Below are positions 26,771 through 35,782 of a stretch of 64,000 nt of DNA, one piece after another (within the stretch, counting starts at the first letter, position 1; the number at the start of each line of letters is the position of its first letter). The stretch comes from CAIQPS01 sp963843455 (lineage in GTDB: Bacteria; Actinomycetota; Thermoleophilia; RBG-16-64-13): assembly GCA_963843455.1 (NCBI GenBank), contig CAWJKE010000016.1:124001-188000 (forward strand), in the 5' to 3' direction. The notes under the pieces were generated by a model. That model did no database searches and had not been told where the DNA came from. It saw only the letters and a program-made list of their open reading frames with translations. Made by a program: the position numbers and the translations under genes.

Positions 26771-27749
26771 ATGGACGACGGTCGGCCGACCAGCCCGGCG
26801 CCCGAGGCCCCCCGGGAAGTGGCAATCCCTGCCGCCCCCGACACCCGCCTCATCGTCAGCCTCGGGCTCAATCTGCTCATAACGATTCTTCAGGTGGTCG
26901 GCGGCATCCTGGCGAACAGCCTCGGGCTGCTGTCCGACGCGGCCCACAACCTGAGCGACGTCGTCGCCCTGGGCCTGAGTCTGTGGGCGGTCCGCCTGGG
27001 CCGTCGGCCCGCCACCCCGCACCGCACCTTCGCATACAAGCGCGCGGAGATCCTGGTGGCGATGTTCAATTCCGCGGTGCTGGTCGCCATCTCGGTCTAC
27101 ATCATCGTGGAGGCGGTGCGGCCGGATACTGTCACCGCAGCCCGTCGAAGGGCTGCTGGTGGTCGCCTTCGCCGCGGCCGGCCTCGTCATCAACGGGATC
27201 GCCGCCCTGCTGCTCCGCTCCCACGGCGGCGACCTCAACCTGCGGAGCGCCTTTCTGCACCTGGTGGGCGACGCGGTCACCAGCCTGGGAGTCATGCTCA
27301 GCGGCCTCATCGTCTATCTGACCGACTGGAGCTACGCGGACGCCATCGTGTCCATCCTCGTCTCACTCTGGATCGCCCGAGAAGCGTTCGTGATCGTCAG
27401 GAAGACGGTGAACGTGCTGATGGAGGGGACGCCGGAGGGCGTCGAGTTCGGCGATGTCGACCGGGCGATGCTTGCCATCCACGGCGTCAAGGGGGTTCAC
27501 GACCTGCACATCTGGTCTATCTCCTCCAGCGACCTGGCTCTGTCGGCGCATGTGGTAGTGGAGGACGCTGCGCTTTCCGAGCTGGGGGATATCAACACCC
27601 GCCTCAAAGATATGCTCGCTCGGGAGTTCAGCGTGGGGCATGTCACCATAGAACTGGAGAATGAGGGCGGCCAGTGCGCCGGCAGCAGTTGCGATATCGT
27701 CCCTGCGGGTCTGGGGCAGAACGGGTCACACCTCGGGCACCACCACTAA
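26771..27749 (+). CDS. CDF-family cation efflux protein (CzcD-like), frameshifted
   Basis: A cation diffusion facilitator of about 325 codons in two frames. The first part has SLGLLSDAAHNLSDVVAL, with metal-site Asp/His residues in TM2, and TM1-TM3. The second part has LHLVGDAVTSLGV with the TM5 site (HxxxD), TM6, and the cytoplasmic domain (GVHDLHIWSI). The break is at about 27131 in a C-rich stretch; removing one base restores EAVRRILSPQPVEG. Total length is 3n+1. It would export Zn2+, Co2+ or similar ions. The C-terminus ends in a His-rich tail (GHHH). Confidence 0.85.
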
Positions 27750-27783
27750 TGACGCGCGTGGAGCACGCTCCGGCCGAAGCCCG

Positions 27784-27999
27784 TCACTGCGATCTTCCTG
27801 TGAGCGGGACGGCGACGTTCGGGAACGCCCGCAGCACCTGCTTGTCCATGGTGACCAGATTGGTCCCCAGGTGTATAGCCAGGGCGACGTACTCACAATC
27901 GTAAGCCGAGCAGGGGCTATCGTGGATTAGGTCGAGCACGCTGCGCGAGTCCACATCAAACTCCGCGCCGCCTATGAATTCTTCGTCCGCCCCTACCAG
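27784..27999 (-). pseudogene. Remnant of a PIN-domain (VapC-like) toxin
   Basis: The minus strand from about 27999 to the stop at 27784 encodes only the C-terminal half of a PIN nuclease: SAYDCEYVALA, with conserved Asp, and LVTMDKQVLRAFP, with the last acidic residue. The N-terminal half and a start codon are missing, and the fragment overlaps the stop of the ARPP-1 gene. No antitoxin is adjacent. It is a dead relic of a toxin-antitoxin locus. Confidence 0.6.
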
Positions 28000-28979
28000 G
28001 GGAAGCGCGCCCGCCGCTCGGTGAAACCGCGATACCGGCTTTCGTCCTGATCGGCACTCTCTTGCGTAGCGAAGGCCACCGCGTGCAGTACCGCACCGTC
28101 GACGGCCAAGGCCGCACCGACCACTCCGCGGCCGGTGAACCGGTAACTAAGACCATTCCCCGGCGACTCATGCTCCGTGCATTCGACCCGGTTGAGGGCA
28201 GCCAACCAGTCTTCGGCGATGCGGCGATCGTGACCGGCGGGAGAGGGCGAACCGATGGGAGCATCGAGCGCGTAGGACCGCACCAGCCGGCCGTGCAATT
28301 TGGCGTAGGCCTTGTCGTTGGCGACCACATCGAGCCCGGCCACCCGTCCCGACCAAAGCGCCAGCACACCCGTCTGGCCGGGTAGGCATGTGAACGAAGC
28401 TTCGCGCCGACGCATAGCATCGTGCTGCTTCTCGTAGACGTCGCGCGCTGCCGATGTGGGGGACGACATCTTGTGCCGCGCCTGCAGCAGCGAGACCTCG
28501 CTCCACACGCGACCCTGGTCGGAGCGATAGTCGCCGCTCAGCCTGACGCTCGCCGTGACCGATTCGTTCGCCGCCAGCCGGATGGCCGGGGCGGCTAGAT
28601 AGCCGGAATCGCCGAAGCTGCTGGTGCGGTAGCTCCAACGGCCCGCTTCGGTGCAACTGACCGGGATGACGATCTCCTGCTCCGGCTTGATGTAGACAGA
28701 CGTGTTCAGTACCCGGTTCTGCTTGGCCCCGGCGAGTTCCTCGCCATCGAGGATCAGCACACCTGTGGCGCCGATGTTGTGTGCCTTCAACAGGGGTACC
28801 GCCCCGCCCTCCGAGATCTCCGTCACCACCAGCGACCGCGAGGCTATCGCCTCCTCCAGAGTGACGAAATCGGGGACACCCTCGAATAGCCCAAACACGG
28901 GCACCAGGGTGAGACCTCCGTCGCATGCCGGGTCGCCGAGTTGCAGGCGGCTCACCAATGCGGACATCACCGTGCTCAT
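27993..28979 (-). CDS. ARPP-1 domain (DUF6569) protein
   Basis: A 328-residue cytoplasmic protein of the ARPP-1 family, recognised from GVPDFVTLEEAI, VTEISEGGAVPLLKAHN, LILDGEELAGAKQNRVLNTSV and the late IAEDWLAAL. The family is named for association with ADP-ribosylglycohydrolase and phosphatase genes and has no settled activity. Here it is 2 bp downstream of a vWA gene. The operon diverges from an XRE regulator. Confidence 0.75.
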   Translation of the reverse strand: MSTVMSALVSRLQLGDPACDGGLTLVPVFGLFEGVPDFVTLEEAIASRSLVVTEISEGGAVPLLKAHNIGATGVLILDGEELAGAKQNRVLNTSVYIKPEQEIVIPVSCTEAGRWSYRTSSFGDSGYLAAPAIRLAANESVTASVRLSGDYRSDQGRVWSEVSLLQARHKMSSPTSAARDVYEKQHDAMRRREASFTCLPGQTGVLALWSGRVAGLDVVANDKAYAKLHGRLVRSYALDAPIGSPSPAGHDRRIAEDWLAALNRVECTEHESPGNGLSYRFTGRGVVGAALAVDGAVLHAVAFATQESADQDESRYRGFTERRARFPW

Positions 28980-28981
28980 GC

Positions 28982-29734
28982 TTACCCCTCCTGATTGTCG
29001 CGACCGACGGCCGGTTGCTCTCGGTTCGTCGGAGCGCTGTCACGCTTGGCCTTGTGCTCTTCCCACGACTCTTTGCCCAGACCCTCCATCTCGTCCGAGA
29101 AGAACGCTTGGCTCGCGAGCGTCTTTTCTCCCAGGCGCCGGTAGGACTTGACGTTCCACGAGAGCTTTTCCATGGTCGCGCGGGCCTCTTCCGGCGAGGC
29201 TGCGTAGTCGAGGGTGCGTCCGCCCCTGATGCCCATACCGTCACCCACGCTGTACGCATCCTGGTTGGCCCCCAGGTAGATGAACTCGTAGTCGGCGGTC
29301 CTCTGCCGATCTTCGATCATCTCCATGATCCGCTGTCGGTCGCACTCGCGGCTGGCATTTTCCTGCCCGTCGGTCATGATCACAAACAGCACCTGGTCGG
29401 GCCTATTGGCGGCCACGTACTGATCGGTGATGGTCATGGTGCGCGCGATGGCGTCGTAGAGAGCGGTCCCGCCCCCCGGGACGTAGGTGCGACCGTCGAG
29501 GGGTCGGACCTCGGCGAGGGGTGTCGCGCGGGCGACGGTCACGAAGCCGGTGTCGAACAGCGTGAGCGTCATGGCCGCCGAGCCCCCCTCCTGCTGCTGA
29601 TCGAGCAGGAACTGGTTGAACCCCGCGATGGTCGTCTCCCGGATCATCTCCATGGAGCCCGACTTGTCGAGCAAGAAGTTGATGAGGATGCTGCGCTCCT
29701 CCTGCCTCTTGTCCTGTGCTTGATGATCCTCCAT
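28982..29734 (-). CDS. von Willebrand factor A domain protein
   Basis: A 250-residue vWA protein. The MIDAS is FLLDKSGSM (residues about 20-28) with Thr in GGGTALYDA and Asp in IMTDGQENAS. No signal peptide or helix is seen, so it is cytoplasmic. It probably works as a metal-dependent adaptor; the ARPP-1 protein follows immediately. A promoter lies upstream with TTGACA and TATATT, 16 bp apart, embedded among two dyads. Confidence 0.88.
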   Translation of the reverse strand: MEDHQAQDKRQEERSILINFLLDKSGSMEMIRETTIAGFNQFLLDQQQEGGSAAMTLTLFDTGFVTVARATPLAEVRPLDGRTYVPGGGTALYDAIARTMTITDQYVAANRPDQVLFVIMTDGQENASRECDRQRIMEMIEDRQRTADYEFIYLGANQDAYSVGDGMGIRGGRTLDYAASPEEARATMEKLSWNVKSYRRLGEKTLASQAFFSDEMEGLGKESWEEHKAKRDSAPTNREQPAVGRDNQEG

Positions 29735-29802
29735 CGGAAAACCCCCTTGTTCCCAGTCCTCTCTCTAGTCTAGCCACCGCTCCGGACAGGAAAGGCGAGT
29801 TG

Positions 29803-29852
29803 TTTGCCACAGTTGGCAAATACCAATATACCATCTTTGACAGTGATGTCAA
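29803..29852. promoter_or_regulatory. Two dyads flanking the vWA promoter, XRE divergent region
   Basis: Dyad 1 is TTTGCCA-CAGT-TGGCAAA (29803-29820) and dyad 2 is TTGACA-GTGA-TGTCAA (29837-29852). Their centres are 33 bp apart, close to three helical turns. On the minus strand the left arm of dyad 2 is a consensus -35 (TTGACA) followed after 16 bp by TATATT, and dyad 1 lies just downstream of that -10. This is a typical layout for repression by the divergently encoded XRE protein. Confidence 0.6.
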
Positions 29853-29894
29853 TCGACTTGCCAAGGGTGTAGAATGGAGCCCGGAGGTACGACG

Positions 29895-30638
29895 ATGGCC
29901 AGGATCAACTTCGGCTACGTGCTAAGAAAGCTACGCCACAACCGGGACGAGACCCTGGAGCAGGTCTCGGAGGCGACCGGTCTGTCGGTGGCCATGCTGT
30001 CCCGCGTGGAGCGTGGAGAACGTCTCCCCTCCCCCGATTCGGTGGAGGCCCTTGCCCGGCACTTCGAGATCCCCGTCGATTACCTTATGAGTGAGACCAT
30101 CGCCAACCGCATGGTCAACCGCTACGGGGAGAAAAGCAGCAGATCAGCGGCTGAGCACATGTCGAGAGAGCCCGAGACGCTTGGGCTCTTCGGTCTTAAG
30201 GCCGGCGCTACAGCAGATGTGGACGCCGAGACGGCGCGGCCGGTGTCAGAGCGGCGTCAGACGCAGCGTAGCTACGGGGTCTTCAAGGAGATGGACATCC
30301 TCGCGGCACTCCGGGATACGGACGAAGAAGGCGCCGCACCGCTCGCGAACGAGGAGCGCGCAGGATCGCCACCACCGGCCGACGAGCAACGGCCGCTCAT
30401 CGACCCCGCCACACAACACGTACTGATGGCCGCGCGCCGATCATCGGAGGCGGCCACGATGCTTGCCCTGCGGGAGGCTGGAAGTCTCTCGCGCGAGGCT
30501 CGAGTCGAGATCATCAACCAGCTGGCATCTTTGGCAGGCCAGACGGCCGACGTCCTTCGCGGCCTGGCGAAGACCGATCCCGATCAGCAAGTCCGGGAAG
30601 CCGCCAGGCGGGCGCTCGGCCGGCTCGGCCGCCCCTAG
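29895..30638 (+). CDS. XRE-family HTH regulator
   Basis: A 247-residue cytosolic regulator. Residues about 5-60 are a Cro/CI-type HTH (LRKLRHNRDETLEQVSEATG, AMLSRVERGERLPS). A disordered Glu/Ala-rich middle follows, and a C-terminal helical segment (VREAARRALGRLG) that looks like one HEAT repeat. ATG at 29895 has GGAGGT six bases upstream. It diverges from the vWA/ARPP-1 operon and probably represses it through the intergenic dyads. Confidence 0.85.
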   Translation: MARINFGYVLRKLRHNRDETLEQVSEATGLSVAMLSRVERGERLPSPDSVEALARHFEIPVDYLMSETIANRMVNRYGEKSSRSAAEHMSREPETLGLFGLKAGATADVDAETARPVSERRQTQRSYGVFKEMDILAALRDTDEEGAAPLANEERAGSPPPADEQRPLIDPATQHVLMAARRSSEAATMLALREAGSLSREARVEIINQLASLAGQTADVLRGLAKTDPDQQVREAARRALGRLGRP

Positions 30639-30725
30639 ACTCTGCCCCTTCGCTGGTACATCGGCTACAATCGCCACTGCTGTTCCCGGCGCCGGCAACC
30701 GGCGGCCTCAGAGACAGCGCCATCT

Positions 30726-30950
<225 letters not shown>

Positions 30951-31054
30951 AAGACAGATGAGCCCGACCCTAGTCCCAGCAGGATCCGCGAACTCCCTTC
31001 GATAGCTGCCAAGCTCGACCGTGTGGGGCTCTCGTATCACCTGATCCAGCCGGG

Positions 31055-31345
31055 CTAGACTTGCAGCGGTACCTCGAACACCTCAAGGGAGACGAGTTCT
31101 GCACCGAACTTGTCCGTGTATTGGGCTCTCACAGCCTTTGTGGCCTCGAAAGACGAATCGAGAGCTTCCCGGGTGTCCCAGTAAGCAATTACCCGAAGGA
31201 TTCCCGTCTCCCGGCCCACAAGGACTACCGCCCCCTTGAAGCCCGCAAGCTTCTGTAGTTGGGGCAGGCTCGTCTCTTCAAAGTGCCTGACCGACTCGTC
31301 CAAGTGCTGGACGTCAATCTTGAAAGTAGGAACTCGGGCGTACAT
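31055..31345 (-). CDS. ABM-like dimeric alpha/beta-barrel protein
   Basis: A 96-residue protein with the beta-alpha-beta pattern of antibiotic biosynthesis monooxygenase-type proteins (VRHFEETSLPQLQKLAGFKGA, then VIAYWDTREALDSSF). Such proteins are cofactor-free monooxygenases, haem-degrading enzymes or lyases. It is the only gene in the first cassette and runs against the array direction. Confidence 0.65.
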   Translation of the reverse strand: MYARVPTFKIDVQHLDESVRHFEETSLPQLQKLAGFKGAVVLVGRETGILRVIAYWDTREALDSSFEATKAVRAQYTDKFGAELVSLEVFEVPLQV

Positions 31346-31459
31346 GAGAACCTCCTAATCCGCATTGGCCACGCAGCGCTGAAAAGTCGACACCCTACCG
31401 CGGGTAAGTGTCCAGAAGAGAGGTGGACCAAACCTGGGGAGAACTGCCCGCCGATTCCA

Positions 31460-31632
31460 ACCGTCGTGCCGTGCAAACGGTACCGGGGGCTCGAATCCCC
31501 CCCTCTCTGCTTTGGAAAGCCAAGAATGGCGTGCTACAACCCGGCTCAGATGTCCGGGTTTTCTCGTCCTTGGGGCGAGTTCGGTGGCAACTCGGTGGCA
31601 AGCTCGGCAACAGCTAGCGGACCGAGACGGAC
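31460..31632 (+). repeat. tRNA-Ser 3'-end repeat copy 1
   Basis: Matches tRNA-Ser(CGA) from the anticodon stem through the acceptor with several substitutions (GGCTCGAATCC, CTCTCTGC), then GGAAAGCC, the ACCCGG/CCGGGT hairpin with TTTT, GCGAGTTCGGTGGCAA and CTCGGTGGCAA, and GCGGACCGAGACGGA. It cannot be a functional tRNA because the 5' half is absent. Confidence 0.85.
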
Positions 31633-31743
31633 GAATCAGCCCTTCGGTCCGTTGTTTGAGGCGCAGTCTGAACAGGAATGATTGGGCATGGCGACGACAC
31701 GTCGGTGCGCCGCTCCTAGTCCTGCACAAGAAAGGGGTCTGCG

Positions 31744-32172
31744 GTGAGTGCCCAGCAAGAGGAATCCGAGGCAAGAGATACCCTCAAGCGGCTTGAGCAG
31801 GCGATAAATGGCCACGATCTGGAGGCTCTGGTCACTTGCTTTCGCACGGATGTGGTAAGTGACCAACCCGCTCATCCGGCGCGGAGCTTTCGGGGCCAGG
31901 AGCAGATCAGGCGCAACTGGACGCAGATCTTCGCCGGGATACCCGACCTCAAGGCTACACTTGCCCGCTCAGCCGTCGAGGGAGACGTGGTCTGGGCGGA
32001 GTGGTCTTGGCAGGGCACTCGGCCGGATGGTTCTTCGGCTGACATGGCCGGGGTGACCATCAGTGGCGTAGGTGGCGGCCAAATCGCGTGGACGCACTTC
32101 TACATGGAGCCGGTCGACCGGCAAGGCGCCGACATCGATGCCTCCATCGGGCAGCAGGCGGGCGGACAGTGA
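31744..32172 (+). CDS. SnoaL/NTF2-like protein
   Basis: A 142-residue single NTF2-fold domain (ARDTLKRLEQAINGHDLEALV, FRGQEQIRRNWTQIFAGIPDL, VVWAEWSWQGTRPDG). These proteins are polyketide cyclases, isomerases or binding proteins; no diagnostic catalytic residue is recognised. GTG at 31744 follows AAAGGGG. The next gene overlaps its stop (GTGA), so the pair is one unit. Confidence 0.75.
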   Translation: MSAQQEESEARDTLKRLEQAINGHDLEALVTCFRTDVVSDQPAHPARSFRGQEQIRRNWTQIFAGIPDLKATLARSAVEGDVVWAEWSWQGTRPDGSSADMAGVTISGVGGGQIAWTHFYMEPVDRQGADIDASIGQQAGGQ

Positions 32173-33069
32173 TCCTGATCACCGGCGCCACCGGCGGTCT
32201 CGGCGTCAAGCTGGTCCCCCTTCTTAGCGGGCACGGCCATCGGCTACGCCTCCTGGTGCGCGACCCGGCGAAGAGCCGCCGAGCTTAAGGGAGAACTGAT
32301 CGAGACGGTCGCAGGAGACGTCCGCGACCCGACCGCAGTCGACCGGGCCATAGCTGGCATTAGCACAGTCGTCTCGGCCATGACGTCTTTCGGCAGGGGT
32401 GCAGGGAACGCGGAGACGGTCGACTGGAAGGGAAACGCCAACCTCATTCGTGGGGCAGAAGCTGCCGGCGTCGAGCACTTCATCCTCGTGTCCATCCACG
32501 GGGCCGCCCAGGATCATCCGATGGAGCTCTTTCGCATGAAGTATCGGGCCGAGCAGGAATTGCTCTCCAGCCGGCTCTCATGGACGATCATTCGCCCCAA
32601 CGCGTACTTGGAGACTTGGCTCATGGTTGTTTGCGAACCACTCCTCAGGACGGGCAAGACCATGATCTTTGGTCGAGGCGACAATCCCATCAACTTCGTC
32701 TCGGTCCGCGATGTCGCCCACTTCGTAGACCTCGCGGTCAGCGACCCCGCGCTCCGGGGCCAGGTGATCGAACTTGGCGGCCCTCAGAACCTCACGTTCA
32801 ACCAGCTCCTCGCGGCATTTCAATCCTCGACAGGGGCCTCCGGCAGCGTAAGGCACGTGCCGCGAACGGCCCTGCGGCTGATGTCACGGGTCCTCCGACC
32901 GATCAACCCTATGCGCGCATGGCAGAGCAGGGCGGCCTACATCATGGACACCGCCGATATGACCTTCGAGCCGTCAGAGACTGTGCGCCGCTTCCCGACG
33001 TTCGCTCCGCTTTCGCTGGCGGAGGTGATTGCTGGCGAATACCCGACGCACACGCCGCTCACGAAATAA
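32169..33069 (+). CDS. NAD(P)-binding atypical SDR/NmrA-like protein, frameshifted
   Basis: The N-terminal Rossmann motif ITGATGGLGVKLVPLL is read in one frame to about 32275; the rest (GDVRDPTAV, FILVSIHGA, WTIIRPNAYLETW, FVSVRDVAHFVDLA) is in the +1 frame. Removing one base in AAGAG rejoins DPAKAAELKGEL. Total length is 3n+1 (about 300 codons). The product is an NmrA/isoflavone-reductase-like NAD(P)-binding protein. Its TAA is followed immediately by repeat copy 2, so the attachment core abuts the gene. Confidence 0.75.
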
Positions 33070-33190
<121 letters not shown>

Positions 33191-33303
33191 ACTCCCCGGA
33201 CTCCGCCGGACTCGACGGACGCACCAACAGCAAAGCGGTATTCCCGCCGCACAGAACGGTATTCATGCACATCCGATAACTGCCAACGGACCTACGCCCG
33301 AGC

Positions 33304-33452
33304 CCTCGAAAACCGTTGTGCCGCGCAAACGGTACCGGGGGTTCGAATCCCGCCCTCTCCGCTTCAGAAAGCCAACCATCGACTGTTGAGACCCGGTCGC
33401 CGAGACCGGGTCTTGGCGCCTCCAGGGGCCTCTTGGTGACATTTCGGGTATA
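33304..33452 (+). repeat. tRNA-Ser 3'-end repeat copy 3
   Basis: Near-identical to the tRNA from the anticodon (CTCGAAAACCGTTGTGCC) through the acceptor, with one C to G change in the acceptor strand. Then AGAAAGCC, a perfect 9-bp GACCCGGTC/GACCGGGTC hairpin, and TTGGTGACATTTCGGGTA. It lies 113 bp after copy 2 with no gene between them, so an element between the two has been lost or was empty. Confidence 0.85.
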
Positions 33453-33486
33453 GGCGGAAACACATACACGTTTGCAGCACAACTAG

Positions 33487-33514
33487 ACGGAGGTCCTTCG
33501 GGGCCTCCGTTCTT
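33487..33514. terminator. Strong terminator downstream of repeat copy 3
   Basis: ACGGAGGTCC pairs with GGGCCTCCGT (10 bp, one G-U) around a TTCG tetraloop and is followed by TCTTTCT. The remaining 280 bp to the next gene hold no feature I can support. Confidence 0.85.
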
Positions 33515-33798
33515 TCTGTCGGGTCGAGACTCGCCGCGTTTCCCGCGATCGAGATCCAGGAGTAAGGCCACCATTTCGCGCGGTCGTGCGCGGAGACAGC
33601 TACTCCGCGCTTCGCCTCACGAGGTACGTCTCCTCCCCTCGCTGCGCCATCTTCACATCCTCGTTGCCTTTGAGCGCCCTTCGCAGCCCGGCCCCTAGAG
33701 TCGTGGGCTTACTGCCCTCGATGGTGACCGTCCGTTGCTCGGCCTAGTGGGATAGCCCGAGGGCAACCCTGACGCTTGGCCGGGGTCTCCGCGATATC

Positions 33799-35502
33799 TC
33801 AGGCCGGCCTTACGCTGTAGTCGCTGATCGGCACGGGGCGTGTCGAGAGACCGACCTGATCGCCATCTCGTTTCAGAGTGATCCATTTGAGCCAGTGCTC
33901 GTTATCGGGCTCCGGATAGTCTTCGCGGAAGTGGAACCCGCGACTCTCTCTCCTCAGCAGCGCCGCCCGGAGCGTCAGCTCGGCGCACAGGGTCATGCTT
34001 CTCACCTCGTGACACGCGGCAAGATAGTGCGGATCGACCGCCCGGAGCTCGGGCAGCATCCCCTTCGTCGATTCAAGCCGGCCGAGAGCTTCCTCCAGCC
34101 GCCGGCCGGTGCGGCGAAGGCTGTATCTCATCGGGGCGGTCACGTCCTGGAGAATGGAGACGGCCTCCTTGGGCGACAGGCCGCTACCCCGCTGCAGAGG
34201 AGCGAACGCTTCGTCCCTGAGTTGCTTGACCTGGTCGTAGCCCACCTCAGCCGCCGGAGTCTCCGCGGCGAACCGCGCGGCAGACGGTCCTCCCCACGAG
34301 GCGCTTACCACCGCGAACATGATCCCGGAGCCGGGCGCCACCCCCGGAGGCGAGGGCACAGCCCCTGCCACCGCCGAGCCCGCATAGCTCGTGTCACCGA
34401 CGGCCCACAGCCCTTCGAGGGTCGTCCTCATGTCGCTGTCGACCTTGATGCACGAGGTCTCACCATGCAGCGGCACGCCGATCTCGCGTCTGGCCCCTTG
34501 GGGCAGCCCGTACTTGCGTTCCTTGGCCGCCAGGCGCCCCATCCACTCCGATAGCTTGGGCAGGTCTATCGGTGGCAACTCGGGTGCCGACTCCGGCGGG
34601 GCGAAGAAGAAAGGCGCACGGCCCTCGGCGGCCTCCTTGTCGATGCCCACGGCCAGCTGTATGGGCAGGAACACTCCGGCAGGACCTGACCCCGGCAGAT
34701 ACTTCTCCGCCAGATTCTCACCACGTGCATTCACCAGGTACTCGAAGGGCACGAGTCCACTGTCAGTGTCCTGATAGACGGTATGGCCATAGAGATTCCC
34801 GAACTCCGCGTTACGCATCTCGGCTCCGGCGCGGAATGCCGCGGCAATGCCGTCGCCGGCGCCGGCCACCCAGAACCTCCTCACCTTGTAGCCGCAACTG
34901 CCGTTCGCCAGTATCGTGGCCTTGGCTTTGAAGATATGAAAGCGACCACGGAGGATGTCGAAGCCCACGGCTCCCACCACCCGGTCTTGCTCCGCCAGCA
35001 GGTCGACCACGTGGATCTTGTTCAGGATCCGAGTCCCCAACCGGCGGGCTCTCGCTCGGATGGGCAGCATCAGGTCGATGTCGATAAAGCCCAGCGTGTA
35101 GTCGGGAGCCCAAAAAGCGGGGACGCCCATCACGTTGCCGTCGGGGGTCCGTGCCAATCTCGCGCCCCACCTACCTAGTGTCTCTATGGCCCCTGGGGTG
35201 CTGTTGACATATCGTGAGAGCGCGAACTGATCGTTGAGGTAGCCACCGGCGGTGCGCACCTGAAAATCCATGAACCGGTCCGCGTTGTCGTTCGGCCCGA
35301 GGAACGTGAGGACGCCGCCGATCTTGGCCCCTTTGCCGGCCCAACCCGCGGTGTGTTTCTCGACGACCAGAACGTCCAGCTGAGGGCACTCTTCCTTCGC
35401 CGCCACGGCTGCCGCCAGCCCCCCGACGCCACCGCCGATGACCAGAAGGTCGGTCGTTACTACTTCGCCCAGTTCCCCAAGTGAAGCCAAAGGAGTCCCC
35501 AT
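33799..35502 (-). CDS. FAD-dependent oxidoreductase, AprA/FrdA-like
   Basis: A 567-residue flavoprotein of the fumarate reductase/APS reductase alpha superfamily. Residues about 18-40 are the FAD motif (LLVIGGGVGGLAAAVAA) with VVEKHTAGWAG after it; ILANGSCGYKV and GLWAVGDTSYAGSAVAGAV are the capping and C-terminal FAD motifs; the C-terminal helical domain has ACHEVRSM and WLKWITL. ATG at 35502 was chosen because homology starts there; it follows the ferredoxin stop by 26 bp. The partner ferredoxin is AprB-like, but APS reductase is not proven because active-site residues were not checked. Confidence 0.8.
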   Translation of the reverse strand: MGTPLASLGELGEVVTTDLLVIGGGVGGLAAAVAAKEECPQLDVLVVEKHTAGWAGKGAKIGGVLTFLGPNDNADRFMDFQVRTAGGYLNDQFALSRYVNSTPGAIETLGRWGARLARTPDGNVMGVPAFWAPDYTLGFIDIDLMLPIRARARRLGTRILNKIHVVDLLAEQDRVVGAVGFDILRGRFHIFKAKATILANGSCGYKVRRFWVAGAGDGIAAAFRAGAEMRNAEFGNLYGHTVYQDTDSGLVPFEYLVNARGENLAEKYLPGSGPAGVFLPIQLAVGIDKEAAEGRAPFFFAPPESAPELPPIDLPKLSEWMGRLAAKERKYGLPQGARREIGVPLHGETSCIKVDSDMRTTLEGLWAVGDTSYAGSAVAGAVPSPPGVAPGSGIMFAVVSASWGGPSAARFAAETPAAEVGYDQVKQLRDEAFAPLQRGSGLSPKEAVSILQDVTAPMRYSLRRTGRRLEEALGRLESTKGMLPELRAVDPHYLAACHEVRSMTLCAELTLRAALLRRESRGFHFREDYPEPDNEHWLKWITLKRDGDQVGLSTRPVPISDYSVRPA

Positions 35503-35528
35503 TCCTACGTTTGACGTCGGAGCTTCGA

Positions 35529-35774
35529 CTAGTACGACGGCCGCAGAGGCGCCGGTATGTGCGGAATCACGTCGATCACCTGCTCTGTGCACACGCTTTC
35601 ACACGCCAGGCACCAGACGCAGTCTTCCGGATACGCGACCACCGGCCTTTTGGCCTGCTCGTCCCAGCGGATCACGTCGGCGAAGCAGGCGTTCATGCAG
35701 GCCTTGCAGCCGCTGCAGCCGGCGAGATCGATCTTGATCTCCTTGATCCACTGTTCGGGTGCTTGATCCGTCAT
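35529..35774 (-). CDS. Two-cluster 4Fe-4S ferredoxin, AprB-like
   Basis: An 81-residue protein with Cys sets CSGCKACMNAC and CVWCLACESVC, each ligating a [4Fe-4S] cluster; the second set is followed by EQVIDVIP as in AprB-type subunits. Its last Cys of each set is not followed by Pro, which is unusual. It sits between the PhlG-like gene (8 bp) and the flavoprotein and is the evident electron partner of the latter. Confidence 0.85.
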   Translation of the reverse strand: MTDQAPEQWIKEIKIDLAGCSGCKACMNACFADVIRWDEQAKRPVVAYPEDCVWCLACESVCTEQVIDVIPHIPAPLRPSY

Positions 35775-35782
35775 TGGTCGGC

